A DNA stretch of 64,000 nucleotides, taken from the NCBI RefSeq assembly GCF_000175215.2, contig NC_014816.1:310001-374000 (forward strand). Direction: 5' to 3'. Below the pieces are notes generated by a model. The model ran no database searches. It had not been told where the DNA came from and saw only the letters and a program-made list of their open reading frames with translations. Source of the stretch: Asticcacaulis excentricus CB 48 (GTDB lineage: Bacteria > Pseudomonadota > Alphaproteobacteria > Caulobacterales > Caulobacteraceae). The position numbers and the translations under genes were made by a program. This document shows positions 7,495 to 16,419 of the stretch, piece after piece (the stretch's first letter is position 1; each line of letters begins with the position of its first letter).

Positions 7495-9372
7495 ATGTCG
7501 GCAAATGATGCGGCGGCGAAAGTTCAGGGTGCGACGTCTGTTAAGGGTACGCTCAAGGTGCGTCCCAAGGAGCGTCCGGAGTTCAAGCTGATCAAAACGG
7601 TCGTGACCGATCCGTCCAAGGACGACAAGCTTACCGAATTCGGCAAGAAGACATTGGACGACCGTTATCTGCTGGCCGGCGAAACCTACCAGGATATGTT
7701 CGCCCGCGTTGCCACGGCCTATGCCGACGACTCCGAGCACGCCCAGCGCATCTATAACTACATTTCGAACCTGTGGTTCATGCCGGCGACGCCGGTGCTT
7801 TCGAACGGGGGCGCCAAGCGCGGCCTGCCTATCTCCTGCTTCCTCAACGCTGTGCCCGATTCGCTCGAAGGCATTGTCAGCGTATGGAACGAAAACGTAG
7901 CGCTGGCCTCTAACGGCGGCGGCATTGGCACCTACTGGGGCGGCGTGCGCTCCATCGGTGAAAAGGTTAAGGGCGCGGGGCAAACCTCAGGCATCATCCC
8001 CTTCATCCGCGTGATGGACTCCCTGACGCTCGCCATTTCGCAGGGGTCCCTGCGCCGTGGTTCGGCAGCCGTCTATATCGACATCTTCCATCCGGAAATC
8101 GAAGAATTTCTCGAAATCCGCAAGCCGTCGGGCGATTTCAACCGTAAGGCGCTCAACCTGCACCACGGCATCTCGATCACTGATGAGTTCATGGAGGCCG
8201 TCCGCGACGGTGCGCAGTTCGGCCTGCGCTCGCCCAAGAACAACGAGATCATTCGTTATGTGGACGCGCGCGCCCTGTGGCAGAAGATCCTTGAAATCCG
8301 CATGCAGACGGGTGAGCCCTATCTGATCTTCGCCGACACGGTGAACCGTTCGATGGCGCCGCACCAGCGCGAGCTCGGCCTGAAGGTCAAGCAATCGAAC
8401 CTGTGCGCCGAAATCATGCTGCATACAGGTAAGGACCACCTGGGCCATGAGCGTACGGCCGTGTGCTGCCTGTCCTCAGTCAATGCTGAAACCTTCCTCG
8501 AATGGCGCGACGAGCCGCGCTTCATCGAAGACATCATGCGCTTCCTCGACAACGTGCTGGAAGACTTCATCCAGTCGGCCCCGGACGCCATGTCGGCCGC
8601 CATCTATTCAGCGCAGCGTGAACGTTCGGTCGGTCTGGGCCTGATGGGCTTCCACTCCTTCCTGCAATCGCAAGGCGTGGCCTTCGAATCGGCCATGGCC
8701 AAGTCGTGGAATATGCGTCTGTTCAAGCATCTGCGTCGTGAAGCCGACAAGGCCTCGGTGAAGCTGGCTCAAGAGCGTGGGCCCTGCCTCGATGCTGAAG
8801 AGCGCGGCGTGATGGAACGCTTCTCGCACAAGCTGGCGATCGCCCCCACGGCATCGATTTCGATCATTTGTGGCGGCACCTCGGCGGGTATCGAGCCGAT
8901 CCCGGCTAACATCTACACGCACAAGACGCTGTCTGGCTCGTTTGCGGTGAAAAACCCCTTCCTGCGCGCCCTCTTGGCCGAGAAGGGTATCGACACCCCG
9001 GAAACCTGGGACTCCATCGTCGAACATGAAGGCTCGGTCCAGCACATCGACGCCCTCAGCGAAGATGAAAAAGCCATCTTTAAGACCGCCTTCGAAATCG
9101 ACCAGCGCTGGGTGGTTGAACTGGCCGCTGACCGTGCGCCGGAAATCTGCCAGTCGCAATCGCTCAACATCTTCCTTCCGGGCGATGTCGATAAGTGGGA
9201 CCTGCACATGCTGCATTGGACGGCGTGGGAACAGGGCGTCAAGTCGCTCTACTATCTGCGCTCCAAATCCGTGCAGCGCGCCGCCTTCGCGGGTTCAGAA
9301 GGCAAGGCCGCCGCTGTGTCTATGGCCGCTTCGGGTAAGACCGACTACGAAGAGTGTCTGGCTTGCCAGTAA
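7495..9372 (+). CDS. nrdA: Ribonucleoside-diphosphate reductase, large (alpha) subunit
   Basis: A 625-residue class I RNR catalytic subunit. Visible are the glycyl/substrate loop PATPVLSNGG, the active-site region NLCAEI with the thiyl-radical cysteine, PTASISIICGGTSAGIEPI, the radical-transfer tyrosines in KSLYYLR, and the C-terminal redox pair CLAC. There is no N-terminal ATP-cone, so dATP overall inhibition may be absent. The ATG at 7495 with AGGTGA 8 bases upstream is preferred over 7378, which would place NrdR boxes in the coding region. No nrdB follows; it must be encoded elsewhere. Confidence 0.93.
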   Translation: MSANDAAAKVQGATSVKGTLKVRPKERPEFKLIKTVVTDPSKDDKLTEFGKKTLDDRYLLAGETYQDMFARVATAYADDSEHAQRIYNYISNLWFMPATPVLSNGGAKRGLPISCFLNAVPDSLEGIVSVWNENVALASNGGGIGTYWGGVRSIGEKVKGAGQTSGIIPFIRVMDSLTLAISQGSLRRGSAAVYIDIFHPEIEEFLEIRKPSGDFNRKALNLHHGISITDEFMEAVRDGAQFGLRSPKNNEIIRYVDARALWQKILEIRMQTGEPYLIFADTVNRSMAPHQRELGLKVKQSNLCAEIMLHTGKDHLGHERTAVCCLSSVNAETFLEWRDEPRFIEDIMRFLDNVLEDFIQSAPDAMSAAIYSAQRERSVGLGLMGFHSFLQSQGVAFESAMAKSWNMRLFKHLRREADKASVKLAQERGPCLDAEERGVMERFSHKLAIAPTASISIICGGTSAGIEPIPANIYTHKTLSGSFAVKNPFLRALLAEKGIDTPETWDSIVEHEGSVQHIDALSEDEKAIFKTAFEIDQRWVVELAADRAPEICQSQSLNIFLPGDVDKWDLHMLHWTAWEQGVKSLYYLRSKSVQRAAFAGSEGKAAAVSMAASGKTDYEECLACQ

Positions 9373-9416
9373 GCTCGTAGGGTCATGGACCCTAAGCGCC
9401 ATTACGATACGTCTCA

Positions 9417-9444
9417 AAGGCCGGAGCGCGCGCTTCGGCCTTTT
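9417..9444 (+). terminator. Intrinsic terminator after nrdA
   Basis: AAGGCCG (9417-9423) and CGGCCTT (9436-9442) form a stem with further inner pairing and a following TTTT run. Confidence 0.75.
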
Positions 9445-9458
9445 GCTATGGAACAGAA

Positions 9459-9938
9459 ATGACCGATATCCTTCGCGCTGATTATCTCAATCCGACGCAC
9501 GCGCAGGCCATCCTTACCCTGATGCAGGTATATGCCAAAGATCCGATGGGCGGCGGGACGCCGCTGTCGGATGACGTAGCTGAAGCTCTGGTCGAGCGGT
9601 TGGCGGCATTTCCGACGGCCTTTGCCGTACTGGCTTTCGTCGAAGGGCAACCCGCGGGACTTGCCAACTGTTTCGAAGGCTTTTCGACCTTTGCCGCCAA
9701 GCCGTTGATCAATGTCCACGATCTGATCGTCGCACCGGCGTTTCGCGGCCAGGGCATCGCCCGCGCCCTATTCGCGGAAATCGAAGTCATTGCCCGCGAA
9801 CGCCACGCCTGCAAGGTGACCCTCGAAGTGCTGGAAGGCAACGCAACGGCGCGGCGTCTTTATGAGGCGCTGGGTTTCGGCGACTACGTGCTCGACCCGG
9901 CCATGGGCCGCGCCCTGTTCTGGCAAAAGATGCTTTAG
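9459..9938 (+). CDS. GNAT-family N-acetyltransferase
   Basis: A 159-residue GNAT fold. Motif A is VAPAFRGQGIARALFAEIE, which binds acetyl-CoA pyrophosphate, and motif B is EVLEGNATARRLYEALGF. The gene starts 15 bases after the nrdA terminator and overlaps the convergent hydroxylase gene by 4 bases. The substrate is unknown. Confidence 0.88.
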   Translation: MTDILRADYLNPTHAQAILTLMQVYAKDPMGGGTPLSDDVAEALVERLAAFPTAFAVLAFVEGQPAGLANCFEGFSTFAAKPLINVHDLIVAPAFRGQGIARALFAEIEVIARERHACKVTLEVLEGNATARRLYEALGFGDYVLDPAMGRALFWQKML

Positions 9939-10666
9939 CGGATCTTGTGTACGTCGCGGAACAGAAGCATATCCTTGATGCGCGCCGCGCGCTTGTCGTC
10001 GAAACCGCAGCGTTCTGGTCCGGTCTGCGGATTGGCGAAGGTGCCGAACAGAGTATCCCACAAGGGCAGGCCATAATTTTGTTTGTGATGGCCATGCTGG
10101 TGATGCACACGGTGCATCTCTGGGCGCTGGATGATGTAGCCCAGCCACTGGGGCGTTCGTTGATCGGCGTGGGCGACGAGATCGAACACACTGACCAGTA
10201 TCAGCGAAATGGCGAGCGACAAGCCGCTAACGCCCAATAGACCATAGGCAATCCCTGCATTAAGCAGGGCAGCCAGTAAAGCGTCGACGGGATGGACATA
10301 GAAGGCTGTCAAGGCTTCGATGCGGCGAGGCGCGTGGTGTAGTTGATGCACGAAGCGCCACAGCGTGTCCGAAGCGTGAATTAGTCGATGCCACCAGTAG
10401 GCGACGAAGCTGGACGCCAGAAACGCCAGAGCGCCGCCACTGAACGGATCAATCTGGCCTTTCAGATCGAGAAGTGAGACCTGTGACAACGTCCGGTCGA
10501 AAAGAAAGCCTGCCAGCACTATGGCGCCGAGGCTGGCTGCGTTGATACTTCCGGCCAGAATTTGCCAACGCTTGTCGCAGGTTGCGCCTGATGCAGGCGC
10601 GATGACTTCCCGGGTGAAGATCAGGACGAACAGTCCAAAAGTCACCAGATAGGTGGCGAGCAGCAT
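9935..10666 (-). CDS. Sterol desaturase / fatty acid hydroxylase superfamily membrane protein
   Basis: A 243-residue integral membrane protein with several hydrophobic segments and the histidine clusters of the non-haem di-iron family: WHRLIHA, FVHQLHH and HRVHHQHGHHKQNYG. The enzyme would hydroxylate or desaturate a lipid in the inner membrane. Bacterial substrates in this family include hopanoids, ornithine lipids and carotenoids; none can be chosen here. Confidence 0.88.
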   Translation of the reverse strand: MLLATYLVTFGLFVLIFTREVIAPASGATCDKRWQILAGSINAASLGAIVLAGFLFDRTLSQVSLLDLKGQIDPFSGGALAFLASSFVAYWWHRLIHASDTLWRFVHQLHHAPRRIEALTAFYVHPVDALLAALLNAGIAYGLLGVSGLSLAISLILVSVFDLVAHADQRTPQWLGYIIQRPEMHRVHHQHGHHKQNYGLPLWDTLFGTFANPQTGPERCGFDDKRAARIKDMLLFRDVHKIR

Positions 10667-10723
10667 CCCTTATCCCTCTGTCTGCCTGATACTAAACACA
10701 GTATCACGACATCGAACAGGAGG

Positions 10724-12148
10724 TTACGCGACCTTCTGCACCGGGCGTTCAGTGGCATCGAAGCTGACCGTACCCGCCTTTGCATCGGTTTCGATACGAT
10801 CAATGGCTTGTTTCAACGCTTCAAAACAGGTCGGGTCGATGGCATCGCCGACGCTTTGCCCGATTATCTCCAGCGCCTTCCAGATCGGCAGGGCCGGGCG
10901 GTAGGGGCGGTCGGCGGTTAGGGCGTCGAAGAAGTCCGCCGTCGAAATGATACGCGTTTCCAGACTGATTTCCTCGGCGCTAAGGCCGTGCGGATAACCT
11001 TTGCCGTCTAACCGCTCATGGTGCGCCCCCGCAATGCGGGCTAGCTCCGAGAAGGCCCCGATGCGCGACAGTATGGTTTCCGTATAAAGGGCATGGGCCT
11101 GCATCTGCGCCCACTCTTCGCCGTCAAGCCGCCCAGGCTTGTCGAGAATGGTGTTCGATACTCCCAGCTTGCCGACATCGTGCAGCAGGGCGGCGCGTTT
11201 CAGCCAGCGCCGCGCGCCGGCGTCGAGCCCCATGACCTCGGCCATCATATCAGTATAAAGGGCAACCCGTGACGAATGACCCGCCGTATATGGGCTTTTG
11301 GAATCGACAACCTGACCAAAGGCGATGGCGATATCGTCGAGATAGTCTTCGTCAAGCGCGACTTCTTGGTGCGCTGGTTCCATGGACTGAATGCACTGGA
11401 CCAGATCGGGCGCACACAACCCCTCCCAGAACCCGTTGCGCGACGCCACTTCAAAGAAGGCATCGGCGGTTTCCGGCTCGAACCATGTCCCGGCGCGATT
11501 GAGGATTTCACGCAAGGCGGCCTCCTTGCCGCGGCTTTTGAAAAACACATCGACACACTGACACAGAAGCGCGATGCGGGCATAGGGGGATATGGCCTGA
11601 CGCCGCAGGCCTTGCGGCTGACCGCGTCCGTCCCAGTGCTCGTCCAGATCGCGGATACCGATGGCGACGGGCTCCGGGAAGCGCAGTTGGCGCGCAATAT
11701 CGGCGCCGCGCGTGCACCGCGTCTCGATCAGTTCGCGCGAAATCTCGCCGCCATTCCGAAAAATATTGACCACGGCACGGAAGCGTTCAGCCAGATCGGC
11801 CTTCAGCCCCGTATGCGCCATGACAAAGCCAAGCACGTCCGACAGGCCGGTGTCGATGTCCTTGAAGTCACGTTTAAAGCTCAGATCATCGGTCAGATAA
11901 AGCTGACAGATGCGCGCCGCATTGGATGAACAGCCCAGATCCTTGAGCAGCAGGACATAATAAAGTTCCCACTTCTGAGCCGCTGAAAAGCCGAGTTCCT
12001 CGGCGATGTGCATACCGATATAGCAGCAGCGCACGCAGTGCCCTTCCGGTTGCCCTTCGGTAATGTCGAGCGCATAGGAAAAGGCGCTGATCAATTCAGA
12101 CAGTTTCAGCCGGTCAGGTGAGATTTCGGGGAGTTTCGGCGCAGGCAT
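10724..12148 (-). CDS. Tandem HD-GYP protein (first domain degenerate), probable cyclic-di-GMP phosphodiesterase
   Basis: A 474-residue protein made of two related halves. The C-terminal half has intact HD-GYP signatures: AGHSSRVALY, LLHDVGKLG near residue 320 and HHERLDGKGYPHGL near 380. The N-terminal half keeps the layout but is decayed: GHCVRCC for the first His segment, LLKDLG for HDxGK, and DEHWDGRGQPQGL for the GYP loop. So only the second half should hydrolyse c-di-GMP; the first may be regulatory. No sensory domain or membrane segment is seen. Confidence 0.85.
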   Translation of the reverse strand: MPAPKLPEISPDRLKLSELISAFSYALDITEGQPEGHCVRCCYIGMHIAEELGFSAAQKWELYYVLLLKDLGCSSNAARICQLYLTDDLSFKRDFKDIDTGLSDVLGFVMAHTGLKADLAERFRAVVNIFRNGGEISRELIETRCTRGADIARQLRFPEPVAIGIRDLDEHWDGRGQPQGLRRQAISPYARIALLCQCVDVFFKSRGKEAALREILNRAGTWFEPETADAFFEVASRNGFWEGLCAPDLVQCIQSMEPAHQEVALDEDYLDDIAIAFGQVVDSKSPYTAGHSSRVALYTDMMAEVMGLDAGARRWLKRAALLHDVGKLGVSNTILDKPGRLDGEEWAQMQAHALYTETILSRIGAFSELARIAGAHHERLDGKGYPHGLSAEEISLETRIISTADFFDALTADRPYRPALPIWKALEIIGQSVGDAIDPTCFEALKQAIDRIETDAKAGTVSFDATERPVQKVA

Positions 12149-12267
12149 TGGGCCCTCGTTCTGAAGGAAGGCCGATCATGGCATGCTACGCTTAAGACCG
12201 CGTTGACGCGGGACGTGTGGAAGGCTAGTCCTGCGGCATCCTAAAATTACAATAAAGCGATTTTCTA

Positions 12268-13227
12268 ATGCCAGTGACATTGACCGCCTTCCTCGAAGGC
12301 CATAGCGACCTACCGCAAAGCCTCAAAACCCTGATCGCCGCCATGGCAGAGACCTGCGCCGTGATCGGCCGCACGGTAAACCTCAGCGCCGTCAACGATC
12401 TGCAAGGCGCGCTGGAACAGGAAAACGTGCAGGGCGAGGTGCAAAAGCAGCTCGATGTCATTGCCAACGACATTATGCTCGAAGAAGCGCGCTGGAAGGG
12501 CATGGTGCGCGGTCTGGCGTCCGAAGAGATGGACGATTACGTCGCCTTCGATAAGGGTGACTATCTGTTATTCTTCGATCCCATCGACGGGTCGAGCAAT
12601 GTTGATGTCAACGGCGTGGTTGGCACCATTTTTTCCGTCCTGCCCGCGCCGCAGGGTGATTTAAGCCTGAGCGACTTCCTGCGACCGGGCCGCGAGCAGG
12701 TCGCCGCTGGATATGCGGCCTATGGTCCGCAAACCATCCTCGTACTCACCGTAGGCAAGGGCGTCGTGGCCTTCACCCCGGATGCCGACGGCGTGTGGAT
12801 ACAGACCAAAACCGCCATGACGGTTCCGTCGACGACGCGCGAATTTGCCATCAACATGTCCAATCACCGCCACTGGTTCCCTGGCATTCAGCGCTATATC
12901 GATGAGTGCGTGGCCGGTAAGGACGGCCCGCGCGGCGCCGACTTCAACATGCGGTGGCTGGCATCTATGGTCGGCGACGTTCATCGCATTCTCACGCGCG
13001 GCGGCATCTTCATGTACCCAGGCGATACGAAGCGCGCCGAGGGCAAGCTGCGTCTGATGTACGAAGCCAATCCTATCGGCTTCCTGATCGAGCAGGCGGG
13101 CGGCAAGGCCACCAACGGCACCACGCGAATCCTCGACCTTCAGCCGACGGGCCTGCACCAGCGCACAGGCGTGGTGCTGGGCTCCGCCGAAGAGGTCGCG
13201 CGCGTGGCGGAATATCTTAGCGCCTGA
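12268..13227 (+). CDS. fbp: Class I fructose-1,6-bisphosphatase
   Basis: A 319-residue protein. The metal-binding motif DPIDGSSN lies near residue 104, preceded by the conserved ASEE segment, and MSNHRHWF and YPGDTKRAEGKLRLMYEANP form the substrate-binding region. It hydrolyses fructose-1,6-bisphosphate to fructose-6-phosphate in gluconeogenesis. The Shine-Dalgarno is weak. The gene ends next to the convergent DUF1428 gene with no gap. Confidence 0.95.
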   Translation: MPVTLTAFLEGHSDLPQSLKTLIAAMAETCAVIGRTVNLSAVNDLQGALEQENVQGEVQKQLDVIANDIMLEEARWKGMVRGLASEEMDDYVAFDKGDYLLFFDPIDGSSNVDVNGVVGTIFSVLPAPQGDLSLSDFLRPGREQVAAGYAAYGPQTILVLTVGKGVVAFTPDADGVWIQTKTAMTVPSTTREFAINMSNHRHWFPGIQRYIDECVAGKDGPRGADFNMRWLASMVGDVHRILTRGGIFMYPGDTKRAEGKLRLMYEANPIGFLIEQAGGKATNGTTRILDLQPTGLHQRTGVVLGSAEEVARVAEYLSA

Positions 13228-13605
13228 TCAAGCCGTAAAGATCGTCTGAAAGCCGCCATAGATCAGGCGCTTGCCGTCAAAGGGCATGTCCATCTCGGCC
13301 ATGCGCGGATCGGCCTGCGCCTTCTCCCAGGCAGTATTGCGCACCTCTTTTGAGGGCCAGACGACCCATGAAAAGACTACGACCTCGCCCGCTTCGAGCT
13401 TTACGGCCATGGGCAGCGAGGTCAATTTGCCTTCTGGCACGTCATCGCCCCAGTTTTCGACCACGGCCAGCGCACCCAGTTCCTTAAAGAGGGTGGCGGT
13501 GACCTGCGCGGATTTCAGATAAGCATCGCGGTTTTCGGCTTTGACCGGACAGACAAAGCCATCGACATAGGTGGTGGGGGTTTCAGAGATAGTGACATCA
13601 GACAT
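13228..13605 (-). CDS. DUF1428-family protein (copy 1)
   Basis: A 125-residue protein with the DUF1428 layout: YVDGFVCPVKAENRDAYLK at the start, VVENWGDDVPEG, a strand with VVFSWVVWPSKEVR, and a C-terminal MPFDGKRLIYGGFQ. The fold is a ferredoxin-like dimeric barrel of unknown function. The ATG at 13605 has AGGAGA upstream and is preferred over the longer frame. A paralogue lies immediately upstream. Confidence 0.85.
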   Translation of the reverse strand: MSDVTISETPTTYVDGFVCPVKAENRDAYLKSAQVTATLFKELGALAVVENWGDDVPEGKLTSLPMAVKLEAGEVVVFSWVVWPSKEVRNTAWEKAQADPRMAEMDMPFDGKRLIYGGFQTIFTA

Positions 13606-13667
13606 GGGGGTGTCTCCTATGGATGGAGGCACCAGCCTACGGCCGGGTGGGTAAAATACCAATGGGT

Positions 13668-14021
13668 CTATTTTTCGACCAGCACCTGAAACCCGCCATA
13701 GACCAGCTTGGCCCCGTCAAAGGGCATGTCTTCACTGGGCTGCATCCGCGGGTCGTCCATGATCTTTTCATTGGCTTCGTCGCGCGCGTCTTTAGACGGC
13801 CACATCACCCACGAAAAGACCACGCTGTCCGACAGCTTGCCGCGCGCCGCATTGCGGAAGGAGACGCCTTCATCCCCTTCGGGCAGGTCGTCACCCCAGC
13901 ACTCAACCACCTGAAGCGCGCCATATTCCTTAAACACTTCGGCGGCGGTTTCGGCCATCTTCTTGTAGGCGGCGCGGTTTTCTTTAGGTACCGGGATCAG
14001 AAATCCATCGACATAGGACAT
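13668..14021 (-). CDS. DUF1428-family protein (copy 2)
   Basis: A 117-residue paralogue of the neighbouring DUF1428 gene: MSYVDGFLIPVPKENRAAYK, VVECWGDDLPEG, VVFSWVMWPSKDARDEA, MPFDGAKLVYGGFQ. The two copies differ throughout, so the duplication is old. It starts 2 bases after the rppH stop, so it is in that leftward operon. Confidence 0.85.
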   Translation of the reverse strand: MSYVDGFLIPVPKENRAAYKKMAETAAEVFKEYGALQVVECWGDDLPEGDEGVSFRNAARGKLSDSVVFSWVMWPSKDARDEANEKIMDDPRMQPSEDMPFDGAKLVYGGFQVLVEK

Positions 14022-14023
14022 GC

Positions 14024-14509
14024 TCAGCCCTTTCCCAGAAGGGTTTTCAGTTCACCAATCACGCTGCGGTAAGAGTCGCGTTTGAAATGCACCACGCGCT
14101 CGATCACCTGATCGAGGTCGCACCATTCCCAGCGGTCAAACTCCTGCTCGCCGTGCGCCTGAAGGTTCACTTCGCTGTCGGGGCCACTAAATCGCACAAA
14201 GTACCAGATCTGCTTCTGGCCCTTGAAATTGCGACCGATCTTCTTCTGCGCCAGAACTTCGGGGGGGAAGTCGTAGACGATCCAGTCGGAGGTGCAGCCG
14301 AGAATGTCGATGGTACTCAGGCCGGTTTCCTCAAAAAGCTCACGCCGGGCGGCGGATTCAAGGTCTTCGCCGGCATCAACGCCGCCTTGCGGAAACTGCC
14401 AGGCGTAGTCGCCACTCATGCCGAAACGGTGGCCGATCCATACCTTGTCCTGCGCGTTGAGGACGACGATGCCCACATTGGGGCGGTACTCAGATAAATC
14501 CTTGGTCAT
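14024..14509 (-). CDS. rppH: RNA pyrophosphohydrolase (Nudix)
   Basis: A 161-residue Nudix protein starting YRPNVGIVVLN. The Nudix box GGVDAGEDLESAARRELFEETG matches GX5EX7REUXEEXGU. The C-terminal region (WEWCDLDQVIERVVHFKRD) resembles RppH. It removes pyrophosphate from triphosphorylated 5' ends to trigger mRNA decay. The ATG at 14509 overlaps the upstream stop as ATGA, indicating coupling with the deacetylase gene. Confidence 0.9.
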   Translation of the reverse strand: MTKDLSEYRPNVGIVVLNAQDKVWIGHRFGMSGDYAWQFPQGGVDAGEDLESAARRELFEETGLSTIDILGCTSDWIVYDFPPEVLAQKKIGRNFKGQKQIWYFVRFSGPDSEVNLQAHGEQEFDRWEWCDLDQVIERVVHFKRDSYRSVIGELKTLLGKG

Positions 14510-15738
14510 CGCCTCATAATAGCGGAAGCGGGGGCCAGTTGAAGCCCTTTTTGTTCCAGGCTCTGCGTCCATTTGATCGCAACGGCCAGTGTCACTGGAT
14601 AGGCAAAGCCCGACCCCAGGGCGCGGCCGCGCGCCTTTGCCTGCGCTTCGATGGCCGCGAGCTGCGCATTGATACTCTGCGAATTGATCTGGGCATCTAT
14701 CACACGGTCGGCCGAGGCGCGCGTCCAGCCGCCACCGACATCGCGCGCCTGACCGTCGTCAATAAACGCCAAGCCGCGCGCCTTCATCACATTGAGAAAT
14801 GCCGTCATAGAGCCTTTGTCGCGCAAGTAAGCGCTGCCCTGATAGTTCATGACGCCGAAATAGCCAGTGGCGCGCGCCATGAGCCAGTTGAGGCTGGCGT
14901 TCATATCATCCGGACGCTGACCGACCAAAAGCGTGCGCGGGCCGGGATCGGTGTCGGGATAGTTTGTCGGCTCCATCGGGATTTCGATCAGCACTTCATG
15001 GCCCTGCGCGCGGGCGGCGTCGATCCAGCCTTGCAGCCCTTCCGCGTGCGGCACAAAGGACAGGGTGACTTCGGCGGGCAGTTGCTCGATGGCGGCCTTT
15101 GTAGTGGTCGGGTTCAGCCCCAGCCCACCGACGATCAGCGACACCATGGGCTTGCCATTCGACTTGAACGGGCGCGCGTAGGCCGAGGCCGGTACGCGCC
15201 CGTCCGTGGCGATCGCGGGCAGCGGACCGTTGGGGCCATTTTGCGACAGGCCGGCAATCGGGGCGGGGGCCAGAGGCGAGGCGGGCAGTTTGCTGGCGCT
15301 GCCGACCGTTACAGGCGCGCCGTCGCTGGGCAGGGTGATGATCGCTGTGCCGTCGGCAGGACCGGCCTCGCCATTCGCGTTGAACTGATCGGCGGAGGCG
15401 TCCTTGAACAGGCCCAGAGAATCGAGCGTGAAGGCCTGAAGCCCTGAGGCCGCGTCATCGGCGGTGGCTATGTCGGGCGCGTGGGCGTCGGCTTTTGGGG
15501 CTGCGGTGGTCGCCGCCGCGATCTGAATAGTCGGGTTTCCGGCTTCCGGATCGGACAGGCTCAAAAACAGCGCGCCGCCGCCGATAAACAGCCCCAGCGC
15601 CATCAACGGCGCGGTGTAGGGCTTTTTCAGAATGTCGAGCGTGGCGGGGCCTATGTTTTTGACGCGGCTCATTAGCCCGCCGCTCTTGCGGAACAGCGGG
15701 GAATTGGACAGGGACGGGAGCTTTGGTTTGGCGAACAT
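14506..15738 (-). CDS. Divergent polysaccharide deacetylase family protein, membrane-anchored
   Basis: A ~410-residue protein. A single transmembrane segment near residues 40-65 (APLMALGLFIGGGALFLSL) is followed by a ~120-residue Ala/Pro-rich linker and a C-terminal NodB-like barrel (VSLIVGGLGLNPTTTKAAI, EIPMEPTNYP, VMNYQGSAYL, FIDDGQ). This family (YibQ-like) often lies near cell-envelope genes and may act on peptidoglycan or another glycan in the periplasm. A TTG start at 15756 is also possible; neither start has a clear ribosome site. Confidence 0.85.
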   Translation of the reverse strand: MFAKPKLPSLSNSPLFRKSGGLMSRVKNIGPATLDILKKPYTAPLMALGLFIGGGALFLSLSDPEAGNPTIQIAAATTAAPKADAHAPDIATADDAASGLQAFTLDSLGLFKDASADQFNANGEAGPADGTAIITLPSDGAPVTVGSASKLPASPLAPAPIAGLSQNGPNGPLPAIATDGRVPASAYARPFKSNGKPMVSLIVGGLGLNPTTTKAAIEQLPAEVTLSFVPHAEGLQGWIDAARAQGHEVLIEIPMEPTNYPDTDPGPRTLLVGQRPDDMNASLNWLMARATGYFGVMNYQGSAYLRDKGSMTAFLNVMKARGLAFIDDGQARDVGGGWTRASADRVIDAQINSQSINAQLAAIEAQAKARGRALGSGFAYPVTLAVAIKWTQSLEQKGLQLAPASAIMRR

Positions 15739-15805
15739 GGAGCGTGTGTGACCCAAATTTTGTCGTGCTTCTTAGGTCCGAAGGCCGGTGCCCACTCTTT
15801 GGGAA

Positions 15806-15844
15806 GCGCGAAAAACCCTGCCCGCACCAATAGCGGACAGGGTT
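15806..15844 (-). terminator. Leftward intrinsic terminator at the host side of the prophage junction
   Basis: AACCCTGCCCGC (15814-15825) and GCGGACAGGGTT (15833-15844) pair with one mismatch; read leftward the stem is followed by TTTTTCGC. No leftward gene ends here now. In the uninterrupted chromosome the leftward amn gene would read into it, so it may be the displaced amn terminator. Confidence 0.6.
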
Positions 15845-15926
15845 AATATGATCTAACGGCGGTTAACAAAGCCTAACGTTCTCTAAAGAGTTTTTTAAGT
15901 TTTTGAATTGAATGGATAAAATGTGG

Positions 15927-15961
15927 AAATTGCCTAACCGATTTTCAAGGTTAGGCAATTT
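15927..15961. terminator. 13-bp perfect hairpin near the left prophage end
   Basis: AAATTGCCTAACC (15927-15939) and GGTTAGGCAATTT (15949-15961) form a perfect stem with a 9-base loop. It follows the leftward membrane-protein gene of the Panacea pair and may end that transcript. Its right arm contains the sequence that recurs at the other prophage end. Confidence 0.6.
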
Positions 15962-15981
15962 TCGTTCTCCAAACGTGCCAA

Positions 15982-16419
15982 TCACTCTGAAGCCTTTGTG
16001 CGAGCGGGGCCATGACGTGCACCGTTAAAAATGCCCGAGACGATCATTGCGACCAGCCCCAATACTGTCGTTGCAGTGGACCCCACCAATATGCTCATGA
16101 CGGTATCGCTAATACGCCAATCGAATTTTCCACACGAATTGAGGAACAGCATTGCGCCAACAAAAATACAGTACCAGCACATGAAGCGGAAAATGTTGTT
16201 TGCGTACGGCGTTATAAGACCGTTCAGAATCTGGGACGCCTCGCTGCTGTTTCTGCGAAGCGTGTCATACTCTTCCTTGAGCTCTTCATGCCGTTCGCTC
16301 AGGTCCAAGAACTTCTGACGCCACTGTTCCTCTTCGGGACCGGTGAGTTCGATCTGAGAGGCAGCGGTGGACGTGGGGGCCGAGTCAATTACGGTAGTGT
16401 CAATGGGTGGCTTGCTCAC
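15982..16419 (-). CDS. Small membrane protein, candidate toxin partner of the Panacea antitoxin
   Basis: A ~145-residue protein. Residues ~28-62 are charged and probably coiled-coil (EEEQWRQKFLDLSERHEELK), followed by two hydrophobic helices (near 77-96 and 106-130) and a short basic tail. The GTG at 16419 has AAGG seven bases upstream and is preferred over a TTG at 16425. It overlaps the upstream Panacea gene by 20 bases. Panacea antitoxins are known to pair with several unrelated toxins, including small membrane-active proteins. Toxicity here is inference; no named family is recognised. Confidence 0.7.
   Translation of the reverse strand: MSKPPIDTTVIDSAPTSTAASQIELTGPEEEQWRQKFLDLSERHEELKEEYDTLRRNSSEASQILNGLITPYANNIFRFMCWYCIFVGAMLFLNSCGKFDWRISDTVMSILVGSTATTVLGLVAMIVSGIFNGARHGPARTKASE

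Noticed and set aside
11276..11929. Long plus-strand ORF opposite the HD-GYP gene
   Set aside because: It is an antisense shadow of a GC-rich gene with clear domains; no own motif or ribosome site.
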